From SURF-32 sp964648365 (GTDB lineage: Bacteria; Planctomycetota; Phycisphaerae; UBA1845), in contig CAZYLK010000086.1 in the NCBI GenBank assembly GCA_964648365.1, positions 1-24,464 of the forward strand: 24,464 nt of DNA, given 5' to 3'. The position numbers were made by a program, and so were the translations under genes. The notes under the pieces are model-generated. The model was not told the origin of the DNA. It worked only from the letters and a program-made list of their open reading frames with translations, and did no database searches. This document shows positions 6,894 to 15,164 of this stretch, piece after piece (position 1 is the first letter of the stretch; the number at the start of each line of letters is the position of its first letter).

Positions 6894-8180
6894 ATGCCCC
6901 GCAGATTTCTCCCGTCCGTCGTCCTGATCCTGACCGTGCTCCTCTGCGGCAGCGCCGCGGGCTGGTTGCTGCTGGCCACGCGGCTGGAGCCGCCGCGGGC
7001 CGTGCCGATTCAGACCATCCCCGTGGTGGAAGTGGCCCTGGCCGAGCGTCGGGACGCCATCGAGGAACTGACCGGCTACGGTTCCGTGCGTGCGGACCGG
7101 ACGTCGCCATTGAAGGCGGAGGTCTCGGCGATCGTAGTGGAGCGCGTCGGAGACGTTCGGGTCGGCGACCAGGTGGACGCGGGCCAGCCGCTGATTCGCC
7201 TGGACGATCGGCAGTTTCAACATGAGCTGGACCGCGCCCGGGCAGACGTCGCCGCTGCGGAAGCGCGGCTCGCCCAGTTGAGCACGCGCGAATCGAACAT
7301 CCGCAGTCTGCTGGAGATCGCCCGGCGCGAGGAATCGCTCACCCGCGATGAGGTCAACCGGCAGCGCAACCTGATGGAGTCGGGCCAGGGCATCAAGAAG
7401 GAACTCGACGATTCCGTTCTGCGATGGGAAGCCGCACGGCGCACCGTCCAGGCGAGCGAAAATGAACTCGCGATGATCGAGCCGTCGCGCGCGGAGTACG
7501 ACGCGATGGCCCGCGCCGGCCGCGCCGCGGAAGCCCTGGCCGCGCTGAACATCGAACGCTGTACCATCGCGGCGCCGTTCGACGGCGCCGTACTCGAACT
7601 GGCGGTCGAGCAGGGTGAACGGGTCAACGTCGGCTCGCCGCTGATTACCGTTATGGACGCCGGTCGCGTTGAAGTCGCCATCCGCCTGCCGATGTCGGCG
7701 CGGCCGCGCGTCCGCGTGGGGGCGCCGGCGACGCTTCAGCTCGAATCCACGCCGGGCGTGGAATGGGTCGGCGCCATCGTGCGCGTCGATGCGCAGGCCG
7801 ACGTCGCGTCGCGTACGTTCGCCGTGTTCATCGAAGTCGAAAACGACGATCCGTCCCGCCCGCTGATGCCGGGCGCGTTCGTCCGCGGCCTGATCGAAGG
7901 CACGCCCCTCCCCGAAGCGCTGGTCATCCCGCGATCCGCAATCCGCGGCGACGGCGTCCTGGTCGCCGTCGATGGCGTCGTGGAGCGGCGCAGCGTCGTC
8001 GTCGAGCGATACCTGGTAGACGAAGCCGTGGTCACGGGCGAACTCAACCCGGGCGACGCCGTCGTTCTGACCGGCCTTGACTGGCTGAACGAAGGGCGTG
8101 CGGTGCGTATCGCGGGATCCACCGAGGCGGGCGCGCCCGGCACGCCCGACATGCCCGACGCCGCGGGACAGACGCCATGA
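6894..8180 (+). CDS. RND efflux periplasmic adaptor (membrane fusion protein)
   Basis: 428 residues. An N-terminal membrane anchor (FLPSVVLILTVLLCGSAAGWLLLA) is followed by the HlyD/AcrA layout. A first lipoyl half lies around GYGSVRADRTSPLKAEVSAIV and VGDQVDAGQPLIRLDD. A long Ala/Arg/Glu-rich coiled-coil hairpin (about residues 105-215) comes next, then the second lipoyl half (CTIAAPFDGAVLELAVEQGERVNVG) and beta-barrel and membrane-proximal domains. It should link the transporter to an outer-membrane channel across the periplasm. Its stop overlaps the transporter start by 4 nt (ATGA), so the pair is translationally coupled. The ATG has GAGG 13 nt upstream, which is a long spacing. The substrate is unknown. 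Confidence 0.93.
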   Translation: MPRRFLPSVVLILTVLLCGSAAGWLLLATRLEPPRAVPIQTIPVVEVALAERRDAIEELTGYGSVRADRTSPLKAEVSAIVVERVGDVRVGDQVDAGQPLIRLDDRQFQHELDRARADVAAAEARLAQLSTRESNIRSLLEIARREESLTRDEVNRQRNLMESGQGIKKELDDSVLRWEAARRTVQASENELAMIEPSRAEYDAMARAGRAAEALAALNIERCTIAAPFDGAVLELAVEQGERVNVGSPLITVMDAGRVEVAIRLPMSARPRVRVGAPATLQLESTPGVEWVGAIVRVDAQADVASRTFAVFIEVENDDPSRPLMPGAFVRGLIEGTPLPEALVIPRSAIRGDGVLVAVDGVVERRSVVVERYLVDEAVVTGELNPGDAVVLTGLDWLNEGRAVRIAGSTEAGAPGTPDMPDAAGQTP

Positions 8181-11100
8181 AATCGCTCCCCCGGCTCAGC
8201 GTCGGCAACCCGGTCGTCGTCAACCTCCTCATGTGGGGCATCCTGGCCGGCGGCGCGTACAGCGCGATGACGCTGGTGCGGGAGATGTTCCCGGAATCGC
8301 GGCCCAACCTGGTCCTGATCACCACCCCCTATCCCGGCGCCACCCCTTCGGAGGTCGAAAAAGGGATCACGCTCAAGATCGAAGAGCAGATCAAGGACGT
8401 CGAGCACGTCGAGAAGATCGAGTCGACGATTCGCGAGGGTCTGAGCACCATCGCGGTCGAACTGGAGAGCGGCTTCGACGACATCAACCAGGTTGTCGAC
8501 GACGTCAAGGCGGAAATCGACGCGATCCCGCGCGACGACTTCCCCGAAGAGGCCGAAGAGACCGTCGTCCGCAAGTTCGAGCCCAAGTGGCCGGTGATCA
8601 GCATCGCGGTGTTTGGCGATCTGACCGACCGCGTGCTGAAAGAGTACGGCGAGCGCGTCCGCGACGACCTGCTCGCCATCCCGGGCATCACGGACGTGGT
8701 CGTGACCGGCACGCGCCACGACGAGATCAGCGTCGAGGTCCGGCCGGACAAGCTGATGGAATACGGCCTGTCCTTTATGGAGGTGGGCGCGGCCATCGAA
8801 GCGGCCAACCTCGACCTGCCTGGCGGGCAGGTACGTACGCCCGCGGCGAACGTGGCGGTGCGAACGCTCGGCGAAGAGGAGCGCGGCGAAGCGCTGTACG
8901 ACATCGTCGTGCGCAGCGACTCCTCGGGACGACAGGTCAGGCTTCACGACGTGGCCCACATCATCGACGGCTTTGAGGACACGGACACGTCCGGTCGCTT
9001 TCAGGGAAAACCGTCGGTCAACGTGGTGGTCTACAAAACGCCGGAGCAGGACGCCATCCGGATCGCCTCGCAGGTAAAGGCGATGGTTCACGGCAAGTTG
9101 GGCCAGCCGCTGGAGCAGTCGCGGTGGCAGCGGGGGTGGTCAACGCTGACCGGCAACGAGTTGCAGCGGATCCACGAACGGGCCGCCGCCGACCCCTACC
9201 CCCCCACCGTCAGGCTGGGACTGCACACGGACCTGTCGCGTTTCATCGAGGGCCGGCTCGATCTCTTGCAGCGGAACGGCCTCTGGGGCCTGCTGTTCGT
9301 CGGGCTGTCGCTGATCCTCTTTCTGAACTGGCGGGTCGCGTTCTGGGTCATGGTCGGACTGGTCTTCTCGGTGCTCGGCGTGGCGATCGCCATGAAGGCG
9401 CTGGGCGTGACGCTTAATCTGATGACCATGTTCGGGCTGATCGTTGTGCTCGGGATGTTGGTCGACGACGCCATCATTGTCGGAGAGAACGTCTATGCGA
9501 AGGTCGAGGAGGGGCTGGAGCCGGAACTGGCGGCTGTGCGGGGGACGGAAGAGGTGACCTGGCCGGTGATCATCGCCATCACCACGACGATCGGCGCGTT
9601 CCTGCCGCTGATGTTCATCGAGGGGCAGATCGGCGACTGGATGGGCGTGCTGCCGGTGATCGTGATCCTGACGCTCTCGATCTCGCTGTTCGAGGCGCTG
9701 GCGATTCTGCCATTGCACCTGGCCCACGGGCTGCGGCCGGCGGGACGCGGCGATGGTGCGGCCGGCGAGGTCGCGCGTCCGGCCCATCCCTTCGTCCGGC
9801 GGTATCGGGAACTGATTGCCCGGATCGGAGAAGGCAGGATACGCGTCGCCTACGAATCGCTGCTGCGGCGATCGCTCGAGTATCGCTACGTCACCGCGGC
9901 GGTGTTCGTGGCGGCGATGATCGTCTGCGGATGTGCCGTCGGCGGCGGGCACGTGCCGTTCGTGATGCTCCAGAAGATGGACGCCGAAACGCTGACCTGC
10001 GAGATGAAGATGGGCGTCAACACGCCGGCCGAGCAGACCCGTCGGGCGGCGCTGGCGGTCGAGGAGGCCGTCATGGCCCTGCCGGAACTGAAGTCCGTGT
10101 ACACGCTTCTGGGCGCCAACCTGCCCAATGGCGGCATGGGAACCGCGAACGTGCAGGCGCATCTGGCGCAGATGTTCATCGAACTCATCGACGTGCGGGA
10201 GCGCGACCGCAACAGCGAGCAGATCCTGCGCGAGCTTCGCGAACGCACGGCGCAGATTCCGGGTGTGCGATATCTGAAGTTCAACGCGATGGAAGGCGGC
10301 CCGGGGGGGGCGGCCATTCACGTCGAGATCACGGGCGACCGCCTGGACGACCTGGTGTCGGTGGCCGGCGCCATCAAGGCCGAACTGTCCGCTTTTGAGG
10401 GCGTCCACGACATCGTCGACGACTTCGACGCGGGCCGGCGCGAGATTCAGCTCGAACTGCTCGACTCGGCCCGCGCCCTCGGCCTGACGACGCAAAGTCT
10501 GGCGGCGCAGGTGCGGGCTGCATTCTACGGCCTTGAAACACGCAAAGTTCAGCGCGGACGCGAGGACGTGAAGATCATGGTGCGTTATCCGCTAGACCAT
10601 CGCCGCAGCATCTACGACCTGGAGTCCATGTACGTCGCGGCGCCGTCCGGGGCGCTGGTTCCCATCCGGGAGGTCGCCCGCATCACCGAAGGCACCGGCT
10701 TCGCAACGCTGCGCCGCATCGACCAGGACCGCACGGTGGCCGTCACGGCCGATGTCGACGACAACGTCACCAACGCGGAACTCGTCTCGCAGTCGCTGGC
10801 GGCCCTGTTTCCAACGCTGATGCAGGAATATCCCGGCGTATCGCTGCGGTTCGCGGGTCAGAAGCTGGAGTTCCGCAAGTCCTTCGGCTCGCTGCGGCGC
10901 GACTTTCTGATTGCGCTGGGAATCATCTACTTTCTCCTGGCGGCGCTGTTTCGAGGATACGCGCGCCCGCTGGTGGTCATGACGGCCATCCCGTTCGGCT
11001 TCATCGGCGTAGTCATCGGGCACCAGGTGATGGGTTTCCCGATCACGATCCTGTCGCTGATCGGGATGGTGGCGCTGACGGGGATCGTCGTAAACGATTC

Positions 11101-11446
11101 GCTGATTCTGGTGACGTTCGCCAATCGGCTCGTAGACGAAGGACGCAGCGTGTTTGACGCGGTGGTCACCGCCGGTACGTCACGGCTGCGCGCGATTCTG
11201 CTGACCACGATCACCACGGTGCTCGGCCTGGCGCCGCTGATGGCGGAGCAGTCGTTCCAGGCGCGATTCCTGATTCCGATGGCGATCTCAATCGCGTTCG
11301 GCATTGCTTTCGCGACGGTGCTGACGCTGGTCGGCGTGCCGGCGTTTTACCTGATCGTGGATGACGTAACGACGCTGGCGCGGCGGGTGGGGCGAGTGCT
11401 GACGTTCGGCGTCGTGGGCGGGCCGAGGTCTGCGGTCGAGCGCTGA
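8177..11446 (+). CDS. RND family efflux transporter permease
   Basis: 1089 residues, a full-length AcrB/HAE-type transporter of the inner membrane. The N-terminus (NPVVVNLLMWGILAGG, TM1) leads to the first porter domain with REMFPES and YPGATPSEVE. A central TM block carries GMLVDDAIIVGEN, where D430 and D431 match the paired proton-relay aspartates of AcrB TM4. The second porter domain and a second TM block (LTGIVVNDSLILV, near N973) follow. At the position where AcrB has its TM10 Lys this protein has Asn, as in several RND subgroups outside the classical multidrug pumps. No TolC-like channel gene lies in the window, so the channel must be elsewhere. The substrate cannot be predicted. Confidence 0.95.
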   Translation: MKSLPRLSVGNPVVVNLLMWGILAGGAYSAMTLVREMFPESRPNLVLITTPYPGATPSEVEKGITLKIEEQIKDVEHVEKIESTIREGLSTIAVELESGFDDINQVVDDVKAEIDAIPRDDFPEEAEETVVRKFEPKWPVISIAVFGDLTDRVLKEYGERVRDDLLAIPGITDVVVTGTRHDEISVEVRPDKLMEYGLSFMEVGAAIEAANLDLPGGQVRTPAANVAVRTLGEEERGEALYDIVVRSDSSGRQVRLHDVAHIIDGFEDTDTSGRFQGKPSVNVVVYKTPEQDAIRIASQVKAMVHGKLGQPLEQSRWQRGWSTLTGNELQRIHERAAADPYPPTVRLGLHTDLSRFIEGRLDLLQRNGLWGLLFVGLSLILFLNWRVAFWVMVGLVFSVLGVAIAMKALGVTLNLMTMFGLIVVLGMLVDDAIIVGENVYAKVEEGLEPELAAVRGTEEVTWPVIIAITTTIGAFLPLMFIEGQIGDWMGVLPVIVILTLSISLFEALAILPLHLAHGLRPAGRGDGAAGEVARPAHPFVRRYRELIARIGEGRIRVAYESLLRRSLEYRYVTAAVFVAAMIVCGCAVGGGHVPFVMLQKMDAETLTCEMKMGVNTPAEQTRRAALAVEEAVMALPELKSVYTLLGANLPNGGMGTANVQAHLAQMFIELIDVRERDRNSEQILRELRERTAQIPGVRYLKFNAMEGGPGGAAIHVEITGDRLDDLVSVAGAIKAELSAFEGVHDIVDDFDAGRREIQLELLDSARALGLTTQSLAAQVRAAFYGLETRKVQRGREDVKIMVRYPLDHRRSIYDLESMYVAAPSGALVPIREVARITEGTGFATLRRIDQDRTVAVTADVDDNVTNAELVSQSLAALFPTLMQEYPGVSLRFAGQKLEFRKSFGSLRRDFLIALGIIYFLLAALFRGYARPLVVMTAIPFGFIGVVIGHQVMGFPITILSLIGMVALTGIVVNDSLILVTFANRLVDEGRSVFDAVVTAGTSRLRAILLTTITTVLGLAPLMAEQSFQARFLIPMAISIAFGIAFATVLTLVGVPAFYLIVDDVTTLARRVGRVLTFGVVGGPRSAVER

Positions 11447-11449
11447 ATG

Positions 11450-11495
11450 ACCGGGTGCGGGCCGTGCGACACCGGCTCGGAGGGCGACACCCGGT
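11450..11495. terminator. Stem-loop after the efflux operon (no U-tract)
   Basis: ACCGGGTG (11450-11457) and CACCCGGT (11488-11495) form a perfect 8-bp stem, starting 4 nt after the transporter stop. The 30-nt loop can form a small inner GCCG/CGGC hairpin. No T-run follows. Confidence 0.45.
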
Positions 11496-11547
11496 ACGAC
11501 GAACCGACCCGACGAAAGGGGCGTTGGACGCAGACCAGTGCGCCGAT

Positions 11548-11570
11548 CCCACAATTTGACAAAATGTGGG
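11548..11570. promoter_or_regulatory. Palindromic operator over the toxin-antitoxin promoter
   Basis: CCCACA-a-TTT-gac-AAA-a-TGTGGG is a 23-bp near-perfect palindrome centred on the -35 box. Ribbon-helix-helix antitoxins typically bind such sites to repress their own operon; binding here is inferred from position and symmetry. Confidence 0.7.
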
Positions 11571-11584
11571 TAAGGTGGTATACT
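11556..11584 (+). promoter_or_regulatory. Strong sigma70-type promoter of the toxin-antitoxin operon
   Basis: TTGACA (11556-11561) and TATACT (11579-11584) are separated by 17 nt, and a TG one base before the -10 adds an extended -10 element. It is the best sigma70 match in the window and lies 35 nt upstream of the antitoxin ATG. Confidence 0.85.
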
Positions 11585-11619
11585 GTTGGGACGACGAACC
11601 GATACGGAGCGTTTTCCCC

Positions 11620-11895
11620 ATGAGCCGCATTTCCATCGACGTCACTGCAGAGGAGCACCAGAGGCTCAAGGCGCTGGCGGCCCTGCAGGGCAAGTCCATT
11701 AAGGAATTCGTGCTGAGCAGTACGCTCGGAAGGCAAAGGCCAGATTCAGACGAGAGTGCGGCCCTCGCCGAGTTGGAGACCCTGCTCGACAGGCGCCTGG
11801 CGAATGCTCGCGCCGGTCGCGTCAGTTCACGCACCGTCGAGGAGATTTCGGATCAGGTCAAACGCGAAGCCCTGGGCGGCGATCTGAATGCCTAG
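11620..11895 (+). CDS. ParD-like ribbon-helix-helix antitoxin
   Basis: 91 residues. The N-terminus MSRISIDVTAEEHQRLKALAALQGKS reads as a ribbon-helix-helix DNA-binding domain: a short beta strand, then a helix and turn. The charged C-terminal half (LETLLDRRLANARAGRVSSRTVEEI) is what would wrap and neutralise the toxin. The ATG at 11620 has GGAG 10 nt upstream. A longer in-frame start at 11566 lies inside the promoter and is rejected. The gene overlaps the toxin by 8 nt, the usual antitoxin-first, coupled arrangement. It likely represses its own promoter through the palindrome at 11548-11570. The exact family (ParD, RelB/StbD or PaaA2-like) is uncertain. Confidence 0.85.
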   Translation: MSRISIDVTAEEHQRLKALAALQGKSIKEFVLSSTLGRQRPDSDESAALAELETLLDRRLANARAGRVSSRTVEEISDQVKREALGGDLNA

Positions 11896-12196
11896 GTACT
11901 CCCTCGGAGCTGAAGCGGAGCAAGACCTGGTGGAAATCGGCCGCTACACCGCCCGTACCTGGAACGTCGGGCAGGCCGTTCGCTACCTTTCCGCACTCGA
12001 GGACCACTTTGGCGCACTTGCCAGGCAGGTCGCGCCCGAGAAGTCAGTGTTCGATTACCGCGAAGACATCCGAGTCTCTCGCTGCCGGCATCATTACGTC
12101 TTCTTCATTCGCGAGCGGAACGACGACGTTCTTGTGCTTGCCGTCCTGCACGAGAACATGGACCTGGTCGCGCGCGTTCGTGAACGCCTGGGCTGA
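11888..12196 (+). CDS. ParE/RelE superfamily toxin
   Basis: 102 residues. The N-terminus (YSLGAEAEQDLVEIGRYTARTW), the central LSALEDHFGALA helix and the C-terminal IRVSRCRHHYVFFIRERNDDVLVLAVLHENMDLVARV match the ParE layout: two helices packed on a beta sheet, ending in the HENMD-type strand. ParE toxins poison DNA gyrase and RelE toxins cut mRNA at the ribosome; the EIGRYTARTW segment favours ParE. The ATG sits inside the last codons of the antitoxin gene. No disruption is visible, so the module appears intact. Confidence 0.88.
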   Translation: MPRYSLGAEAEQDLVEIGRYTARTWNVGQAVRYLSALEDHFGALARQVAPEKSVFDYREDIRVSRCRHHYVFFIRERNDDVLVLAVLHENMDLVARVRERLG

Positions 12197-12230
12197 TCGG
12201 CTTTCGGCACGGTCCGTCGACCCGGTTTCC

Positions 12231-12260
12231 TTGAGTTGACGTGAGACCCGACGGTAGAAT
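12231..12260 (+). promoter_or_regulatory. Candidate promoter for the zinc-ribbon membrane protein
   Basis: TTGAGT (12231-12236) and TAGAAT (12255-12260) are 18 nt apart, about 50 nt before the downstream ATG. An alternative -35, TTGACG, gives a spacing of only 13 nt and is less likely. Confidence 0.45.
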
Positions 12261-12311
12261 GGCGGCATCCTCCGGTGACACTCGTCACGGGGCCGGTGCA
12301 AAGGCGTTGGC

Positions 12312-12926
12312 ATGATCGAACGGACGGGGCCATTCACATGCTGCTTCCGTTGTGGTGACAGGCTGCGCGCCTCAGCCGGCGATCGCACCTGCTCGCGCTG
12401 CGGCACGGCCTACGACGACGCCACCCGGGTCTGGTTCACGCAGCAGCCGGCCCTGCCTCGCCTGGTCGCGTGGCTGCCGCTCTTCAACTTGTGTGTGGCG
12501 ATCCCCATCACGTGGACCGTCGCAGCCATCCTGAGCCGCGGCGACGCTGACCGGTTGATGGAGCACCTGCATTGGCTGGTGGTCGGGTACGGCAGCGTGC
12601 TAGGGTCGATCCATGCAATCAGCACGCGCGGTCGGTCCGCACATGGCTATGTGGCCGCGAATCCGACGGGGGTCCTTGTGTCGCCATCCGGCAATCGGCG
12701 TGAAGTCACCGTGTTCACCTGGGAAGACGTCCGCCGGGCGGACCGGTTCATCTGCGTCCGCGCCTTCGTGCTCGACCGGATCGGGACGCTTATGGATTCA
12801 CGCGCCGCCGCCGAGCGGGTCAACCTCGAAGCTGTTGTTGACGGGATCAGCGCGCGGCTCATGACAGCCGCATCACCTCTGATCGCGACGGCGACGCCAT
12901 CGGGGACAGCCCTCGCGTCGACTTGA
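12312..12926 (+). CDS. Small zinc-ribbon membrane protein of unknown function
   Basis: 204 residues; not recognised as a named family. The N-terminus has two CxxC knuckles (CFRCG, then CSRCG 14 residues later) typical of a zinc ribbon. A hydrophobic segment (LVAWLPLFNLCVAIPITWTVAAIL) and a second, weaker one (LHWLVVGYGSVLGSIHAI) follow, so it is probably an inner-membrane protein with the ribbon at its N-terminal end. The C-terminal half (VTVFTWEDVRRADRFICVRAFVL) looks soluble. The ATG has AAGG about 9 nt upstream. No cysteine-ligand losses are visible. Translation and codon use look genuine, but no function is assigned. Confidence 0.72.
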   Translation: MIERTGPFTCCFRCGDRLRASAGDRTCSRCGTAYDDATRVWFTQQPALPRLVAWLPLFNLCVAIPITWTVAAILSRGDADRLMEHLHWLVVGYGSVLGSIHAISTRGRSAHGYVAANPTGVLVSPSGNRREVTVFTWEDVRRADRFICVRAFVLDRIGTLMDSRAAAERVNLEAVVDGISARLMTAASPLIATATPSGTALAST

Positions 12927-12939
12927 GTTGAACACCCGC

Positions 12940-12951
12940 CGGCTTGAGCCG
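12940..12951. repeat. Short REP-like palindrome
   Basis: CGGCT-TG-AGCCG lies 13 nt after the stop of the zinc-ribbon gene. Its YTTSAGCC-type centre is like the element at 2692-2709 but shorter. It could equally be a weak terminator stem. Confidence 0.3.
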
Positions 12952-13054
12952 TCGCGCCAGCAACACGGCGATCGCGCTGCGAAAAGCGACAGAGGCCGCG
13001 CCGGCGCGGCGGGCGCTGATCGCACCTGCCCTGCGCCGGACACGGCCCCTCCCA

Positions 13055-13077
13055 TGAAACAGGGTCTGTCCGTTTCA
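13055..13077 (-). terminator. Stem-loop at the end of the secreted-protein cluster
   Basis: On the minus strand TGAAACGG and CC(T)GTTTCA form an 8-bp stem with one bulged T around a 6-nt loop, 8 nt after the stop codon at 13086. There is no U-tract. Confidence 0.45.
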
Positions 13078-13085
13078 GATGCCCG

Positions 13086-13652
13086 TCACGGGCACGCGAA
13101 TTCCACGCCGTCTTCGGCGCCGCAGCCCCACGTCGCGGTGGCTTTCTGACCGCCCGGAGCCACGCCTTCGAACACGACCTTGGCCTTGCCCTTCTTGTTG
13201 AGCACGCCTTCGATCTTCTCGCCGGTCGACAGTTCGACGGCGTAGGTATCCAGGGCGGCGCCCTTGATGAGCTTGACCGTCAGCTTGTTCGACCCCTGCT
13301 TGTTCTTGCACTTCGCCTTCTTGATGCGCTCGCTGCCGCTGCACTGCGAGCCGGACGACTCGCCCGGCCCCGGCCAGAAGCCGCCCAGGAGGCGATAGGT
13401 CGAGCCGGTCATGACGCCCGCGTCGGGCTGACCCGCCGTGCCGGCCAGGCTGAAGTTCGCGCCGGTGACGGCCGAGGTGCCGCCGCCGTCAACGGTGCTC
13501 CACCGCACCGAGTAGGTCTGGGCCTTTGCCCCGCCGGCCAGCAGGCTCACCAGCATCGCGGCGAGGGCGATACAACCGCCACACCGACCAGCCATGAGGC
13601 GCTTCCCGCTCGCGGCCGGCGCCGTCGCGACGTTTTTGTGAAAGGTATCCAT
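13086..13652 (-). CDS. Short exported protein with GGFWPG segment and two-Cys C-terminal module
   Basis: 188 residues. A signal peptide (GGCIALAAMLVSLLAGGAKAQ) is followed by YSVRWSTVDGGGTS, FSLAGTAGQPDAG and TYRLLGGFWPG. I have seen this pattern (GTxGQPDAG, then LxGGFW) near one end of many planctomycete secreted proteins; its function is not known to me. The remaining 89 residues are a Lys-rich module with cysteines 11 apart (CSGSERIKKAKC) and KLTVKLI and GVLNKKGK blocks, which aligns without gaps to the C-terminus of the FG-GAP protein. Two more cysteines close it (WGCGAEDGVEFACP). ATG 13652 has GAGG 6 nt upstream. A later ATG (13592) with GGGAAG 6 nt upstream would give a more compact signal peptide and is a real alternative. 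Confidence 0.82.
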   Translation of the reverse strand: MDTFHKNVATAPAASGKRLMAGRCGGCIALAAMLVSLLAGGAKAQTYSVRWSTVDGGGTSAVTGANFSLAGTAGQPDAGVMTGSTYRLLGGFWPGPGESSGSQCSGSERIKKAKCKNKQGSNKLTVKLIKGAALDTYAVELSTGEKIEGVLNKKGKAKVVFEGVAPGGQKATATWGCGAEDGVEFACP

Positions 13653-13669
13653 TGCAATCCTCGTCTTTC

Positions 13670-13691
13670 TGACGCAACCAGCGCTGCGTCA
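13670..13691. other. Intercistronic stem-loop
   Basis: TGACGCA (13670-13676) and TGCGTCA (13685-13691) form a perfect 7-bp stem with an 8-nt loop, between the serine hydrolase stop and the start of the 188-residue protein. Confidence 0.5.
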
Positions 13692-13733
13692 TTCGTTTGT
13701 CCAGTTTCTTTCCGGCTGCCGCGCCGGGTGTGA

Positions 13734-15146
13734 CTATTCCCCGATGCGCACCGAGCCCATCGGCGCATTGAGGATCACGTGCTTGTCGATCAGGCCCACC
13801 CAGCCGCTGCTGCCGGGCTTGAACTGCACGCGTCCGCCGATCGGGGCGAAGTTGACGCCCTGCCACACGTAGAGCCGCGGGTTGAAGAACGTCCCGTTGC
13901 CAATGATGTTTCCGTTCTCAACGTCCACCCACGTGCCGTCGACACACTGCGTCGGCCATTCGAAGCCGCCGTTGGTGATCGCCGTGTCGATCAGTCCGCT
14001 GATGGTTCCGCCGAAGCTGGTGCCGTTGCTGGTCACCGAGCGGCGGTTGAACATCACGACAAAGCAGATGCCGTCGCCGCGACGGCGGAGAACCGTGGCC
14101 GTACCGCTCGGCAGCGAGCCGGTGTGCGTCCAGGAGTTCCCGTTGGTCGGATCGATGCGAACGCCGCGGATCGTGTGGTTGTTGGCCAGCACCAGCAGCG
14201 GCACTGCGCTGGCGATCTGTCCGCCCTGACCCACGCGCATCTCGTGCGCCCACCCGCCGTGGGGCTGCTCCACCGACAGGCCGTTCGGGTTGAACACGTT
14301 GGTCACCTTGCCGAACGAGTGATAGTCCGGCTCACGTGAATGCCTGTCGTTCCAGAACGTCCGCCCCATCGCGATGTCCGCCTCGTCAACCCAGGGGAAC
14401 TCGCCGAGCAGTTCCTGCTGGATGAAGTCCATCAGTGTCTGGCCGGTGATCTGCTCGATGATCAGGCCGAGCACCAGGTAGTTGATGTTCGAATAGGGCG
14501 CGTTGCCGTTCGGGTCGGTATAGCCGTTGTCGCCCGGGTCGAACTGCAATGGCTGACCGAGGATGTAGCGAACCATGTTAACGCGGGACGGCGGCGAGTT
14601 GACGTCCATGTCGTTGGCGATCTGGATCTCCTGATAAGTCCAGTCGGGGATGCCCGGCTCGTCCGGCTCCCAGCCGCCCAGGTGGCCGAACAGGTCGGCG
14701 ACGATGATGTCCTCGTAGCGGTCGTCACCCAGATCCGGGAAGGGATCGTAGTCGAGAATTCCGCCGCCCTGCTGACCCAGGTCGAACACGAAGTCGTTCG
14801 GGTCAAGCTGTCCGCGGGCGATCAGAAGCTGCCCCGCCGAGGCCGTGACCACCTTGGTCACGCTGGCCAGCCGGAACATCTGGTCCGGCGACAGCAGGTT
14901 GTCATGGTCGGCGTCGTCCCAGCCGAAGCCGCGCATGTAGACGATGCAGTCGTTCCGCAGAATCCCCAGGACGCCGGCGTCGATGCCGTTGGCGTCCATG
15001 AAGTTCTGCATGATGGTGTCGAACTGTGCCATTTCCGGCACGTCCACCCCGGTCGCCGGGGGCGGGAAGGCGTGGACGCTCGAACCGGCGGTCAGGACCG
15101 CCAGCGCCGCGGCCACGCTCGTTTGTATGATACGATGAACATTCAT
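13734..15146 (-). CDS. Exported beta-lactamase-fold serine hydrolase
   Basis: 470 residues of the class C beta-lactamase/D-Ala-D-Ala carboxypeptidase/esterase family. A signal peptide (MNVHRIIQTSVAAALAVLTAGSSVHA) is followed by the SxxK motif in FRLASVTKVV (S95, K98), the YxN motif in PYSNINY (Y218, N220) and an HTG triad (H341-G343) in place of KTG. All three active-site motifs are therefore present. It probably acts on peptidoglycan peptides or esters outside the inner membrane; the substrate is unknown. The last 54 residues are an extra tail (PIGGRVQFKPGSSGW then NAPMGSVRIGE) similar to the end of the upstream protease. ATG 15146 is preferred over 15161 because GGAG lies 9 nt upstream of it and the signal peptide then starts cleanly. 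Confidence 0.9.
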   Translation of the reverse strand: MNVHRIIQTSVAAALAVLTAGSSVHAFPPPATGVDVPEMAQFDTIMQNFMDANGIDAGVLGILRNDCIVYMRGFGWDDADHDNLLSPDQMFRLASVTKVVTASAGQLLIARGQLDPNDFVFDLGQQGGGILDYDPFPDLGDDRYEDIIVADLFGHLGGWEPDEPGIPDWTYQEIQIANDMDVNSPPSRVNMVRYILGQPLQFDPGDNGYTDPNGNAPYSNINYLVLGLIIEQITGQTLMDFIQQELLGEFPWVDEADIAMGRTFWNDRHSREPDYHSFGKVTNVFNPNGLSVEQPHGGWAHEMRVGQGGQIASAVPLLVLANNHTIRGVRIDPTNGNSWTHTGSLPSGTATVLRRRGDGICFVVMFNRRSVTSNGTSFGGTISGLIDTAITNGGFEWPTQCVDGTWVDVENGNIIGNGTFFNPRLYVWQGVNFAPIGGRVQFKPGSSGWVGLIDKHVILNAPMGSVRIGE

Positions 15147-15164
15147 TGACGTTATCTCCATTCT

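Noticed and set aside
7736..10495. Two 451-codon minus-strand frames opposite the RND genes
   Set aside because: Compositionally biased shadows of two certain plus-strand genes.
11566..11619. Upstream in-frame start of the antitoxin
   Set aside because: It lies within the promoter, upstream of any plausible transcription start.
13779..15149. Plus-strand frames (186 and 269 codons) opposite the serine hydrolase
   Set aside because: Antisense shadows. The minus strand holds all three active-site motifs and a signal peptide.
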